This document shows positions 9,036-17,591 of a DNA stretch of 64,000 nucleotides, one piece after another. This DNA comes from an uncultured Victivallales bacterium. Its GTDB lineage: Bacteria > Verrucomicrobiota > Lentisphaeria > Oligosphaerales > JAFGRS01. The position numbers and the translations under genes are program-made. Position 1 is the stretch's first letter; every line of letters begins with the position of its first letter. The notes beneath the pieces are model-generated. The model was not told where the DNA came from. It saw nothing but the letters and a program-made list of their open reading frames with translations, and did no database searches. The stretch covers positions 26,376 to 90,375 of the forward strand of contig CAILUI010000084.1 of the NCBI GenBank assembly GCA_903837355.1. Reading direction: 5' to 3'.

Positions 9036-10118
9036 ATGTCCATGACAACAGCCAAGGCTGCGCAGGCCACAGACGCCGAATTGCCGGAACCGCCAGCGGG
9101 AGAGCACGGGTGGCCGTGGGCCATCGACGGCACGGAGAACCGAATCGAGTCGGGCATCGACCAGACTCGGGAGGCTGTGTCCCCGCTGCCGCCAGGGAGG
9201 GACTGGCCTCGCATCAGCATCGTGACCCCCTCGTACAACCAAGGGCACTTCATCGAGGAGACTATTCGGTCCGTCCTGCTGCAGGGCTATCCGAACCTCG
9301 AGTACATTATCATCGACGGCGGCAGCACTGACGACACGATCGGGCTTATCCGTAAGTACGAGAAGTGGATCAGTCATTGGGTGACCGAGCCCGATAGGGG
9401 CCAGACTCACGCCATCAACAAGGGCTGGGGGCGGGCGACAGGGAGCATCCTCGGCTGGATCAACAGCGACGACTGCTACTATCCCGGCGCCCTTTGGGCA
9501 GCGGCCGCTGAGTTCCTGAGGGATGACACGCTCAACTGGCTTAGTGGCACGGTCGTGGACGGGTACTCCCTGGACCGAACCAACCATCGCCACACGCTTC
9601 TTCCATGCACCTTCCTGGAGGCCCTGGGGCGGCGGAATGTGGGCTTCTGTCAACCTGGCATGTTCTGGCACCGGCGCATGCTGGACTCGCTTGCCGAGAT
9701 GGATGAGAGCTTGCACTTCTGCTTCGACAGCGAGTTCTGGATCCGGTCACTCAAGGCGGGTTTCGTCCCTAAGAGCAGCGCGGTGCCAATGGCGTTCTTC
9801 CGGTTCCATGCCACCAGCAAGACCTGCTCGAAGAGAGCACTTTTCCTCGCTGAGGACTGGCGGGTGTACCGTCGTTACAAGCAGGACCTGACCGGTGCGG
9901 AACGCTCAAGGGTGTGCGAGTGGCTACGCGAGCGGGAAGCGTTCTTTCTTCTGGATGTGGTCTATGGCCACCTGGCTGAGCGGAGACGCCTCAAAGCTCT
10001 GGTCCATCTGCTTGGGCGCCTGCGGCTCAGCGTTCGGCTTTCGCCCCCGAAGCTTTACCTCGGTGCCCTCCTTCGCTGCCTGCTCAGCGGACGCCCACCG
10101 CGTTGGTGGCACGCGTAA
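9036..10118 (+). CDS. Glycosyltransferase family 2
   Basis: A 360-residue GT2 enzyme with clear motifs: ISIVTPSYNQG opening the nucleotide-binding fold near residue 62, DGGSTDDT, EPDRGQTHAINKG, and WINSDD as the DxD metal site. It lacks transmembrane helices, so it should act at the cytoplasmic face, transferring a sugar from a nucleotide donor to a lipid-linked glycan. The first ~60 residues are a polar Ala/Glu/Pro-rich extension. ATG 9036 is used; ATG 9042 is an equally possible start. It sits in a co-directional run between the preceding transferase and a CDP-glycerol-transferase-like gene. Confidence 0.88.
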   Translation: MSMTTAKAAQATDAELPEPPAGEHGWPWAIDGTENRIESGIDQTREAVSPLPPGRDWPRISIVTPSYNQGHFIEETIRSVLLQGYPNLEYIIIDGGSTDDTIGLIRKYEKWISHWVTEPDRGQTHAINKGWGRATGSILGWINSDDCYYPGALWAAAAEFLRDDTLNWLSGTVVDGYSLDRTNHRHTLLPCTFLEALGRRNVGFCQPGMFWHRRMLDSLAEMDESLHFCFDSEFWIRSLKAGFVPKSSAVPMAFFRFHATSKTCSKRALFLAEDWRVYRRYKQDLTGAERSRVCEWLREREAFFLLDVVYGHLAERRRLKALVHLLGRLRLSVRLSPPKLYLGALLRCLLSGRPPRWWHA

Positions 10119-10136
10119 GTCACCCCTAGCCCGCGG

Positions 10137-11315
10137 ATGGCCATGCGGAATGTTGCGCTCTCTCTAGCCAGCGGTTTCGCGCGCTGGGTGTGCAGAACCG
10201 AGCACCGGTTTCGGACGCGAAAGCACATCCTTTTCGTGTGTGATTCCGCGCTCGCGGCGGAATACATGGCCGAGTTCTGGGGGCTGTTCGGGGGGGACCA
10301 GCGCTTGCGGGCCTGGACGCTTCTGCCACCGCGAATGGATCCCGCTTGCGCCGAGGCGCAGGCCATCCAGCGAGCACTGCGACTGCCGTGCACCTCCGCG
10401 CGCGCGGCTCGGTTGCGCCAATGGGACCTTGTCTGCTCGACCTACCATACCGAGCACGAAGACATCGTCGACCGCCGGCGCCAGCCAACGCTCCTTGTGC
10501 CGCACGGGATCGAGAGCGGCAAGAAAGTGAAAGGCGTCGTGTCGACCTTCGGTCCGTTGGCGTGGGACAGCAGCGGACATGTCCGCTATACACGTGTGTT
10601 CGACGCGTCCGCGCTCAACCGCGGACTAGCGATCCAACTGAACCCAGAGTACCGTGACATCGTCGCGGTGGTGGGGAATCTGCGTGACGACGCCATGCTG
10701 CGGATGTGCGAGCGGCGAGAGCAGATCCGCGCCGGGATGGGTATCAAGGCAGGCGAGAAGGTCGTGTTCGTACTCAGCACCTGGGGACCGGCCTGCCTGT
10801 GGCAGACGGTTGGTGACGCGGTTCTCGCACAGTCCCGGAAACTGCTGGACGAGTTCCGTTTCATCCTCAACGCCCACCCGCACGAGTACCGTCCCAAGCC
10901 GCCCGGCGAGCGGGTGTGGGGTGAGGTTGTGCGGGCACAGCGGCAGCACGCCTACCTGGTGCGCGAACCCGACGCCGACTGGGCGCCCTACATGGTTGCC
11001 TGCGATGTCCTGCTCACGGACCATACCTCGCTGGCCCTGCATGGCGCGTTACTCGGCCGGCCGGCAGTGTATGTGCCGGTGAGCGACGAACTGCTCGAAC
11101 CCGGCTCCCTGGTCTGGCAATACCGCCACCTCTCGCCGGTCGTACGGCTGGACTGCTCTGATCTGCGCGAACGCCTGACGGAAGCGCTTGCGTCCTATCC
11201 CCTGGAGCCGCTGCAGCGGCTGTCAAGGGAAATCAACTCCTGCCCGGGCCAAGCTAGCGATCTTGTGCGGCATGAAGTGTATCAACTCCTCGGACTCGCG
11301 CAGCCGCTGAGCTAG
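10137..11315 (+). CDS. CDP-glycerol:poly(glycerophosphate) glycerophosphotransferase-like GT-B protein
   Basis: A 392-residue protein resembling TagF-type CDP-glycerol glycerophosphotransferases. The diagnostic stretches are LLVPHGIESGKK at the end of the N-terminal half, then FILNAHPHEY and CDVLLTDHTSLALHGALLGRP, matching the HPH and TDxSS-like blocks that bind the CDP-polyol. Such enzymes add glycerol-phosphate or other polyol-phosphate units. In a Gram-negative setting they can decorate or build phosphate-containing surface glycans. ATG 10137 is 18 bases after the preceding gene. It is the last gene of the plus-strand glycan module, facing the converging methyltransferase. Confidence 0.75.
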   Translation: MAMRNVALSLASGFARWVCRTEHRFRTRKHILFVCDSALAAEYMAEFWGLFGGDQRLRAWTLLPPRMDPACAEAQAIQRALRLPCTSARAARLRQWDLVCSTYHTEHEDIVDRRRQPTLLVPHGIESGKKVKGVVSTFGPLAWDSSGHVRYTRVFDASALNRGLAIQLNPEYRDIVAVVGNLRDDAMLRMCERREQIRAGMGIKAGEKVVFVLSTWGPACLWQTVGDAVLAQSRKLLDEFRFILNAHPHEYRPKPPGERVWGEVVRAQRQHAYLVREPDADWAPYMVACDVLLTDHTSLALHGALLGRPAVYVPVSDELLEPGSLVWQYRHLSPVVRLDCSDLRERLTEALASYPLEPLQRLSREINSCPGQASDLVRHEVYQLLGLAQPLS

Positions 11316-11440
11316 TGCTTCTGGCCTGCCCCTCTCAACGCATGCCGTCCGTCGGGTTTGGCCTGTGCTAATATGCTACTATTATCATAGCCTTTTGGCC
11401 TAACACAAAAACTCCCCGAGGACCTCCCAAGGCGCGGCGG
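11316..11440. other. Convergent intergenic region
   Basis: A spacer where the plus-strand ABC-export module and the long minus-strand exopolysaccharide locus end tail to tail. It includes an AT-rich patch at about 11366-11408 that contrasts with the GC-rich surroundings, with a short GCC-TTTT-GGC dyad. No strong terminator hairpin was found. Confidence 0.4.
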
Positions 11441-12307
11441 TCAGCGCTTCTGGGCAACAAGCGTGTAAGTGGGCGGCAGCAAGAACCAGGAGATAAGTCG
11501 ATGGTACACGGGCCAGAAGGGAAAGAGCCGCAGCAGAGCGCGTACCACGGTCTGCAGCCAACGCCGGCTGATGCCTTCTGGGTGGCTTAGTTTGGCAATC
11601 TCGACCGGCTCCAGTACCACCAGGCCGCGTGACTGGCAGATCGCCACCAGCGTGTGACAGGGAGGGAAATAGCTCACGTGATGTGACTTCATCGCCTTCC
11701 TCACGTTGACCACATAGAACGGTCGCCATTTCATCGGCAGGAGCAACACGCCAAACAACCCCGTGTGGTTCTCGGCAAGAATGTTCCTCACATGGAAGCC
11801 GTTCGGCACGGTGGCAAAGATGAGGCCCCCGGGGGCGAGTAGGTCACACATCTTGCGCATCACTATCCGGTAGTCCTCCACGTGTTCCAGCACATCCGTA
11901 GCCGTTATGACATCGAAGGCTCCATCGGGGAAATCCGTGTCCTCCAGCTTCTTGGAGATGAGAGTCGCCTGAACCTGGTGACCGCGAGTACGAGCCACAG
12001 CCCACTCAAGACGGTACTCGGCGGGCTCAATGCCTGTACAGAGGGCACCCCGTTGCGCAAACGCAATGCAGACTCCACCGCTGCCGCAACCGATGTCCAG
12101 GGCGCGCTTGCCACGTAAGGGCATGTACTGCTCGATCGCATCGGCATAGCACTGTCCACGCGCAATGGCGGAGAGATTCCACTCCACCGACTTCCGGTAG
12201 TTTCGGTCGCTTGGGGCGTACTCGCAGGTTTTCGCATAGAGGTCGAAGTAATCACGATCTTCTGGCAGTACCTGCGGACGAAAGCATGTAGCGCTAGCGG
12301 TGCTCAC
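11441..12307 (-). CDS. Class I SAM-dependent methyltransferase
   Basis: A 288-residue UbiG/Methyltransf_11-like enzyme. Motif I is ALDIGCGSGGVCIAFAQRG, the acidic ribose-binding residue is in CTGIEPAE, and motif II is FDVITATDVLEHVED with the APGG loop. A hydrophobic stretch near the C-terminus (FPFWPVYHRLISWFLLPPTY) suggests membrane association, common in glycan-locus methyltransferases. The start is GTG 12307 with a G-rich tract upstream. It is the last gene of the minus-strand exopolysaccharide locus and probably methylates a sugar of that polymer or its lipid-linked precursor. Confidence 0.85.
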   Translation of the reverse strand: MSTASATCFRPQVLPEDRDYFDLYAKTCEYAPSDRNYRKSVEWNLSAIARGQCYADAIEQYMPLRGKRALDIGCGSGGVCIAFAQRGALCTGIEPAEYRLEWAVARTRGHQVQATLISKKLEDTDFPDGAFDVITATDVLEHVEDYRIVMRKMCDLLAPGGLIFATVPNGFHVRNILAENHTGLFGVLLLPMKWRPFYVVNVRKAMKSHHVSYFPPCHTLVAICQSRGLVVLEPVEIAKLSHPEGISRRWLQTVVRALLRLFPFWPVYHRLISWFLLPPTYTLVAQKR

Positions 12308-12346
12308 GGGAATGCCCCCCCCAAGTGCCCATCTGTCTCCGTACCC

Positions 12347-12383
12347 AAACCATCTGTGTCATCCGCGTCATCCATGATGAACA
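12347..12383. repeat. Simple degenerate repeat around GTGTCATCCGCGTCATCC
   Basis: The intergenic stretch before the methyltransferase carries the quasi-repeat CATCTGTGTCATCCGCGTCATCC. A related wording occurs at about 14650-14680 in the next intergenic gap upstream in the same operon. I recall such GTCATCCG-type strings as common simple repeats between genes in PVC-group genomes. No function is implied. Confidence 0.4.
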
Positions 12384-12481
12384 CCCAATCATATCCTGAT
12401 CTCCCCGCGACCGTGGCGCTGCAGCGCGGACTGGGTCACCGAGGCGGACCTGCGGGATGCAGCGGCCGGCGTAAGCACAGG

Positions 12482-13552
12482 TCAACCCAGTGACAACGAG
12501 AGCCATTGCGGGTGGTGCTCGGCGAAATCGGCGATCTCGGTGAGGATGTCGCCGAGCGCGAGCGCTGGGCGCCAGTTCCAGGTGCTCTGGGCCGTGGCTG
12601 GATCCAGTGCCAGCCAGGGAATGTCGTAGGGGCGTTCCTCGGCGCTGATCGTGATCTCGTTCGCTCCGAAGCGCTCGGCGCACCACGCGCTCAACTGCCG
12701 CAGGGAGGCTGAGCTCCCAATCCCGCCCGAGACGTTGATGATCCTGGGCTTGGCGGCATCGAGACCGGCGACGAACTGCTTCTCCAGAAGGGGCAGCAGG
12801 TCGACCGGGTGCAGGCAGTCGCGGACCTGGTGGCCGGTGCCGCCGAAGCCGATGTAGCGCAGCGGGCGCCGTTCGCGGAAGGCATGGACCCAGAAGGCAA
12901 AGATGCCCTGACCAGGGTGGCCGAACTGCCCGGCCCCAGCCATCACCCCGCAGCGGTTGACCCACACGGGGAAGCCATAGGTGTGTCCGTACTCGAGAGC
13001 CAGGCATTCCGAGGCCAGCTTGGTGCTGCCGTAGAGCGATACGGGGGCGGCGGTCGAGTAGCTCTCAGAAACCCCGGACGCGGAGATGCCGGCGGGGAAA
13101 TCCTGGTCGGGAGCGGGCCGGAAGGCGCCATCGTGGACGGTGAGTTCGAGAGCGGTCAGCCCCGGAATCGAGTAGACACGACTGGTGGAGAGCAGAACCA
13201 GCCCACTGCCATGCTGACGGCAGTACTCAAGGACATTCACCGTGCCCTGCAGATTGTGCTCGAGCAGTTGCCTGGAGCTGGTCCGCCCATCGACGCCAGC
13301 GAGAACGCTGGCGTTGGCGGCGGCATCGATGACCCATTCGGCGGCAGGCAATGCGTCCACATCGGAGGGGCTGCGCAGGTCGCCGTGCACAACGGCAACC
13401 CCCAGCGCCCGCAGGGGCGCCAGGTTGACCCAACTGCCGGGCCGGGACAGGTTATCCAGACCGGTGACCTGCCAGTCGGAATGGGACTCGCGCAAGGCGC
13501 GGGCCAATGTCGAGCCGACAAAGCCGCAAACGCCGGTAATGAGAACGCGCAT
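12482..13552 (-). CDS. NAD-dependent epimerase/dehydratase (extended SDR)
   Basis: A 356-residue extended SDR. Rossmann motif TGVCGFVGS is near residues 6-14, the serine block is LLSTSRVY, and the catalytic Tyr-Lys pair is in SLYGSTKLASE. The layout with a VNRCGVMAGAGQFG loop and DCLHPVDLL resembles CDP-paratose/tyvelose 2-epimerase relatives, but the substrate is not certain. ATG 13552 is used because the GxxGxxG fold begins immediately after it; the frame is open further upstream into the neighbouring gene. It lies 16 bases downstream of another epimerase of the same superfamily, so the pair may catalyse successive steps on one nucleotide sugar. Confidence 0.85.
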   Translation of the reverse strand: MRVLITGVCGFVGSTLARALRESHSDWQVTGLDNLSRPGSWVNLAPLRALGVAVVHGDLRSPSDVDALPAAEWVIDAAANASVLAGVDGRTSSRQLLEHNLQGTVNVLEYCRQHGSGLVLLSTSRVYSIPGLTALELTVHDGAFRPAPDQDFPAGISASGVSESYSTAAPVSLYGSTKLASECLALEYGHTYGFPVWVNRCGVMAGAGQFGHPGQGIFAFWVHAFRERRPLRYIGFGGTGHQVRDCLHPVDLLPLLEKQFVAGLDAAKPRIINVSGGIGSSASLRQLSAWCAERFGANEITISAEERPYDIPWLALDPATAQSTWNWRPALALGDILTEIADFAEHHPQWLSLSLG

Positions 13553-13568
13553 AGCGTTGTACCCTTGC

Positions 13569-14636
13569 TCAGGAAACCGCGACGCGGTCTCGCCACGAGG
13601 CCACGATCTGTTGCACGATCTCCGGCAGGCTGACCGTGATGTCCCAGTCCGGGTAATGCGCCCGCATCCGGCGCAGGTCGCTGTAGTAGCAGATGTGATC
13701 CCCGATCCGGTTCTCGTCGACATACTCGAAGACCTGAGCTTGCCCGGAGACCTCGCGGACCAGGTCGAAGGCCTCGAGGATCGAGCAGGCGTTCTGTTTG
13801 CCGCCGCCAATGTTGTAGACCTCGGCGACGCGCGGCGCCTCGATGAAGGCCGTGATGAAACGCGCCACATCGCCGCTGTGGATGTTATCGCGGACCTGCT
13901 TGCCCTTGTAGCCGAAGACCCGGTAGGTCCGGCCCTCGAGATTGCACTTCACCAGGAAGCTCAGGAAGCCGTGCAACTCAACCCCAGCGTGGTTGGGGCC
14001 CGTCAGGCAACCGCCGCGCAGGCAGCAGGTGGGCAGGTTGAAGTAGCGGCCGTACTCCTGCACCAGAATATCGCCGGCCACCTTTGAGGCGCCGAAGAGC
14101 GAGTGCTTGGACTGGTCGATGGGGAAGTCCTCGGGGATGCCCTCGGCGTAGGCGGGGTCAGCGAAGTCCCAGCGCGTGGCGAGTTCCCGCAACGGAATGG
14201 CATTGGGGCGGTCGCCGTAGACCTTGTTGGTGGACATGTGTACGAAGGGCGACTCGGGGCAGGAGCGCCGCGTGCCCTCGAGCAGGTTCAGCGTGCCCAC
14301 CGCATTCGTGTCGAAATCGTCAAAGGGGATGGCCGCCGCACGGTCGTGGCTGGGCTGGGCGGCGGTGTGGACGATGGCGTTGGGCTTCAGTTCGGCCAGC
14401 AACCGCAGAACCCCGTCCCGGTCGCGGATGTCGAGCTCATGGTGGACGAAGCCCGGCAAAGACGACTGCAGCCGGTGCTGGTTCCAGCGCGTGTCGCCCT
14501 GCGGCCCGAAGAAGGCGGCACGCTGATTATTGTCCAGGCCGTGCACCGTCCAGCCGCGCTCGGCGAGATGGCTGCAGACCTCCGACCCGATTAGACCCGA
14601 CGAACCGGTGACCAGGACCTTGCGTTGCTTACCCAT
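13569..14636 (-). CDS. CDP-paratose 2-epimerase-like SDR with Phe at the catalytic Tyr position
   Basis: A 355-residue extended SDR whose central blocks ([40 protein letters not shown]) match the RfbE/CDP-tyvelose 2-epimerase-like group. The Rossmann motif GSSGLIGS is at residues 11-18. At the usual Tyr-x-x-x-Lys site it reads HSLFGASK, giving Phe181 and Lys185. As far as I recall, this substitution is seen in a subgroup of these proteins, so it need not mean inactivity, but the proton relay must differ from classical SDRs. ATG 14636 is preceded by AGGTGA. With the adjoining epimerase it suggests a deoxy- or dideoxyhexose in the polymer. Confidence 0.82.
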   Translation of the reverse strand: MGKQRKVLVTGSSGLIGSEVCSHLAERGWTVHGLDNNQRAAFFGPQGDTRWNQHRLQSSLPGFVHHELDIRDRDGVLRLLAELKPNAIVHTAAQPSHDRAAAIPFDDFDTNAVGTLNLLEGTRRSCPESPFVHMSTNKVYGDRPNAIPLRELATRWDFADPAYAEGIPEDFPIDQSKHSLFGASKVAGDILVQEYGRYFNLPTCCLRGGCLTGPNHAGVELHGFLSFLVKCNLEGRTYRVFGYKGKQVRDNIHSGDVARFITAFIEAPRVAEVYNIGGGKQNACSILEAFDLVREVSGQAQVFEYVDENRIGDHICYYSDLRRMRAHYPDWDITVSLPEIVQQIVASWRDRVAVS

Positions 14637-14691
14637 GCTTCACCTTGTGCCCCATTCGTGTGATCCGCTCAGTCTGTGGCCAAAGATCAGG

Positions 14692-15453
14692 CTAGCGCTG
14701 GCGGTGATAGTCCCCGCGGGACAGCTTCTTTTCCAGCCACACGTATAACACAATGAAGAGATAGCGGCTGCCCATCTCCTTCATGCGCAGTTTCGACTCC
14801 CCGGCCACCCGGTTGGTCCAGGAGATAGGCACCCGCTCATACGTAAAGCCGCGTCCGATGGCCTTCAGCGGCATCTCAACGGTGAGGTTGAAGTGGTGTG
14901 AGAGCAGTGGCTGGATGCCCTCGATCACCTCCCGCCGGTAGGCCTTGAAAGCGTTAGTGACGTCGTTGTAATCGAGCCGGAACAGCCACTTCACAAAGAG
15001 GTTGGCCAGGCGGTTGACGGTCAGTTTCAGGCGGGGATAGTCGACCACTCGCGAACCGCGCATGAACCGTGAGCCAAAAACGCACTCGGCACCCGCTTTG
15101 AGGCGCCGGTAGTAGGTCACGATGTCAGCGGGCGAATCGGAAAGGTCCGCCATGACAATGGCGACCGCCTGGCCACGGAACTCCTTCAGGCCGCGCCGGA
15201 CCGCGAAGCCGAAACCGTTGGGGGCGGCATTGTTGACATAGCGCACCTGCGGGAAGCGGGCGCTGAAGTCTTGCAGCACGCCTTCCGTGCCGTCACGACT
15301 GTTGTCATTGACGACGACAATCTCGAAATCCGCGATCTCCTCCTGCCGGAATCGTGCCAGAATAGCGTCGAGCGTGGCCCCAATGCACCCCTCCTCGTTG
15401 TGCGCCGGGATCACGATGGAGAGGAACACTGGCTGGGCAGATGGGATGCTCAT
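14692..15453 (-). CDS. Polyprenyl-phosphate glycosyltransferase (DPM1-like GT2)
   Basis: A 253-residue GT2 protein of the dolichyl/undecaprenyl-phosphate mannosyltransferase type. The motifs are LSIVIPAHNEEG at the N-terminus, VVNDNSRDGT, and MADLSDSP at the metal site, then the SRFMRGSR and NAFKAYRR blocks typical of DPM1-like enzymes. There is at most one weak hydrophobic helix near the C-terminus (SRYLFIVLYVWLEKKL). The expected reaction is sugar transfer from a nucleotide donor to undecaprenyl phosphate, giving a lipid donor that a GT39-type enzyme such as the one at 202-1908 could use. It is co-directional with the epimerases. Confidence 0.88.
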   Translation of the reverse strand: MSIPSAQPVFLSIVIPAHNEEGCIGATLDAILARFRQEEIADFEIVVVNDNSRDGTEGVLQDFSARFPQVRYVNNAAPNGFGFAVRRGLKEFRGQAVAIVMADLSDSPADIVTYYRRLKAGAECVFGSRFMRGSRVVDYPRLKLTVNRLANLFVKWLFRLDYNDVTNAFKAYRREVIEGIQPLLSHHFNLTVEMPLKAIGRGFTYERVPISWTNRVAGESKLRMKEMGSRYLFIVLYVWLEKKLSRGDYHRQR

Positions 15454-15564
15454 GTCTTGTCCGCTGGCTGGTGCGCGTGGTGCGGATGCAGTGACTTTGG
15501 CAAAGGCGCGAGCAGGCCGACGACGCCGGCCTCCGGGGGTCTGACCTGACGACGCTTCCGGCAG

Positions 15565-16350
15565 CTACAGTAGTCGACGCCCCTGGGCGCGCAGACGGCG
15601 AGCGTCGGCGCGGGTGGGGAAGGAGAAGTAGCTGGCTTGAGCGGGGTCCATCGGTCGCCGCGGCGCCGTGCCCGCCGCCAACAGCCCAATCGCCTCATCC
15701 ACCGCCTGAACGCCAATCTGCTTTGACCGCACCATCAGATCGTGCAACGAATCGTCCGGGAGAATCGCGACGTCGCGCTGCAGAAGGATGTCTCCCGCGT
15801 CCAGTTGCGCGGCCATGTGATGCACCGTGACCGTCGCCTGGGGCTCCTGGTGCAGCAGGGTCCAGAAGTTAGGCATCATGCCCTGGTAACGCGGCAACGG
15901 GGCCGAGTGCAGATTGATGCAGCCAAGCTGTGGTACGTCCAGCAGAGCACTCCCGAAGACCTGGCTCGCGGCGATCGAGACGATCAGGTCGGGGCGTATC
16001 TCACGACGCAGGGTGTCCAGGAAGTCCGGTGCGTTCACGTTGGCGGGAAGGAGGAGCGGAACACGGTGCCTCAGGGCGACATCGCGAGCCGAGAACGGTC
16101 GCGTCAGAGGCAGCAGGCGGTTGGCTCGGTCAAGAAGGCGCGCCCCGAGGAAGCGGGCACACAGACGGGCGAAATCGCGCGGACCGTAGAACTCGTACAG
16201 GCGCCGTGCCGTCTGCGGCAGACTCTCATTGAAGCTGGGCAGGATCACCAGCGCCACCAGCTCGTTACGCCGCAGGCGGCACAGGGCATCCAGTGCCGGC
16301 GGCAGGTAGAAGGGCTCTTCCTGAGTTACCAGTGCAATGCGCAAGGGCAA
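15565..16350 (-). CDS. Formyltransferase-family protein (sugar N-formyltransferase-like)
   Basis: A 261-residue protein with the formyl_trans_N fold. The catalytic block is INLHSAPLPRYQGMMPNFWT with the essential His, followed by TVHHMAAQLDAGDILLQ containing the Asp of the Asn-His-Asp triad. It is shorter than methionyl-tRNA formyltransferase and sits in a glycan locus. The likely job is N-formylation of an amino sugar using N10-formyl-tetrahydrofolate. The N-terminal half diverges from the standard family. The start is TTG 16350, just downstream of a repeat array; a second TTG two codons later is possible. A 111-base gap separates its stop from the next GT2 gene. Confidence 0.78.
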   Translation of the reverse strand: MPLRIALVTQEEPFYLPPALDALCRLRRNELVALVILPSFNESLPQTARRLYEFYGPRDFARLCARFLGARLLDRANRLLPLTRPFSARDVALRHRVPLLLPANVNAPDFLDTLRREIRPDLIVSIAASQVFGSALLDVPQLGCINLHSAPLPRYQGMMPNFWTLLHQEPQATVTVHHMAAQLDAGDILLQRDVAILPDDSLHDLMVRSKQIGVQAVDEAIGLLAAGTAPRRPMDPAQASYFSFPTRADARRLRAQGRRLL

Positions 16351-16390
16351 ACCCTCAGTCTACGGTCGACGTTCCGTGGTTGGTCGGTGC

Positions 16391-16438
16391 TGAGGCGGTA
16401 GGCCGCCACCGCCGCTCCCGCGGCCAGGCGCCTCTCCA
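16391..16438. repeat. Structured repeat, copy A1 (three-way-junction family)
   Basis: A 48-nt copy with a first hairpin GCGGTAG/CCACCGC (one mismatch) and a second GC-rich dyad ending in GGCGCC, followed by the right arm TCTCCA. The left arm is degenerate (CTGAGG instead of TGGAGATG). It is followed by GAAGACAGA and then copy A2, the same dimer arrangement as at 29515-29624. It lies 40 bases upstream of the formyltransferase start. Confidence 0.7.
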
Positions 16439-16447
16439 GAAGACAGA

Positions 16448-16505
16448 TGGAGACGCGGTGGGCCGCCACCGCAGGGGGTCAGTACGCGCGGGTGCCCTCA
16501 CCCGC
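16448..16505. repeat. Structured repeat, copy A2 (diverged)
   Basis: It begins with the left arm TGGAGACGCGG and an intact first hairpin GCGGTGG-GCCG-CCACCGC at 16455-16472. The second half differs from the family but still forms a perfect stem, GCGGGTG (16488-16494) with CACCCGC (16499-16505) around CCCT. Keeping a hairpin with changed sequence is what selection on structure would produce. Confidence 0.6.
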
Positions 16506-16543
16506 GGCCACGTGGGGGCACGCGGCGGTACGGTTTCGACCAG

Positions 16544-16592
16544 TGGAGATGCGGTAGGCCGCCACCGCCGCGCCCGCGGCCAGGCGCCTCCT
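16544..16592. repeat. Structured repeat, copy A3
   Basis: A 49-nt copy with left arm TGGAGATGCGG, first hairpin GCGGTAG/CCACCGC, a second dyad of GCGCC and GGCGC, and a right arm reduced to CTCCT. It lies just downstream of the polysaccharide deacetylase stop at 16614. Confidence 0.7.
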
Positions 16593-16613
16593 GCGGGGGT
16601 ACCGCACACGTCC

Positions 16614-17477
16614 TCAGTCGTGCACACGGCGCAGCAGGTCGCCGAAAACCTCGCGCAGAGGCGCGAAGGAAAACTCCTGCAGCAGCCTCTCCAGCCTGGG
16701 CGCGGTCCGGTCCAGGTTGACATAGTGCCGGAAGCGGAGCCAGGCTGAAGGCCCTCGGAAGCGCGGCTGTTCGGGGTCGAACTCCCACGGGTGCAGGTAG
16801 ACCACGGCCGGATGCCCCTGGCGATTGAGGCGCCTCAGTGCCCAGCGCGTAAACGCCAGGGGGAGTAGCCGGAAATACCCGCCTCCAGCGACCGGCCAGT
16901 TGCGCCCGCCGGCGCGCACCGTGGCCATGGGGAACTCCACAAGACCGTTGCTAAGCACGTGAGCGAATCGCGGGGCGTCGCCGATACCGTACCGAGGGTG
17001 GCCTGTGGCGGGCATGATGCTGGAGTCATAGCGGAGCCCGGCCTCGAGAATGACATCCTGGGCCCACGGCACCGCGCGGGTGATCGAGAAACTCGGCGCG
17101 CGGTAGCCGCAGATGGTGCCGCCATCCAGACCGGGCACCGCCGCCAGTGCCTGGCCAAGGACACCCAGTGAACGCCGAAGGTCCTCGGCGAACTCCTCCC
17201 GTGTCTGCGTGTAGACCAGACGGTGCTCGTAGCCATGGGAGGCCACCTCGTGTCCGCGAGAGGCAATCTCACCGACCAACCGCGGACGCCGTTCAGCCAC
17301 CCAGCCGAGAACAAAGAAGGTCGCCTTCACACGGTGTCGGTCCAGGAGTTCCAGGACCCGCCATACGTTCGCCTCAACACGGGACTCCTGCCGGTCCCAC
17401 GACGAGCGCTCGACGGCGGCTTCCAAGTTGTGGACCTGGAAGTGCTCCTCGACATCGATGGTGAGCGCGTTACGCAT
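16614..17477 (-). CDS. Polysaccharide deacetylase, exosortase/PEP-CTERM-locus type
   Basis: A 287-residue NodB-fold deacetylase. It opens with ALTIDVEEHFQVHN (catalytic/metal Asp), then HEVASHGYEH (the His-x-x-x-His metal site) and YRAPSFS. The C-terminal YLHPWEFDPEQPR and RFRHYVNLDRT blocks match the DUF3473 region that marks the subfamily found in PEP-CTERM/exosortase exopolysaccharide loci. It has no signal peptide, also usual for that subfamily. It would remove N-acetyl groups from the polymer or a lipid-linked precursor. ATG 17477 leaves the motif at residue 6. It is one of the strongest pointers to an exosortase-linked matrix system. Confidence 0.92.
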   Translation of the reverse strand: MRNALTIDVEEHFQVHNLEAAVERSSWDRQESRVEANVWRVLELLDRHRVKATFFVLGWVAERRPRLVGEIASRGHEVASHGYEHRLVYTQTREEFAEDLRRSLGVLGQALAAVPGLDGGTICGYRAPSFSITRAVPWAQDVILEAGLRYDSSIMPATGHPRYGIGDAPRFAHVLSNGLVEFPMATVRAGGRNWPVAGGGYFRLLPLAFTRWALRRLNRQGHPAVVYLHPWEFDPEQPRFRGPSAWLRFRHYVNLDRTAPRLERLLQEFSFAPLREVFGDLLRRVHD

Positions 17478-17591
17478 GGGAACTCGAGAGGACAGTGACG
17501 GGCGCAGTCAGGCCTGGCCGCGGTGTTCCGGCCTCAGGGCGTCGACGAAACGCATGGCCCTTCCGACACTCCGCGAACGCGATCGGGGCCG

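Noticed and set aside
11340..11420. Strong intrinsic terminator between the converging modules
   Set aside because: Only a 3-bp GCC/GGC dyad around TTTT is present; not enough for a terminator call.
16391..16592. Possible CRISPR array
   Set aside because: The spacers between units are nearly identical rather than unique, the repeats are internally palindromic at three levels, and no cas genes are present.
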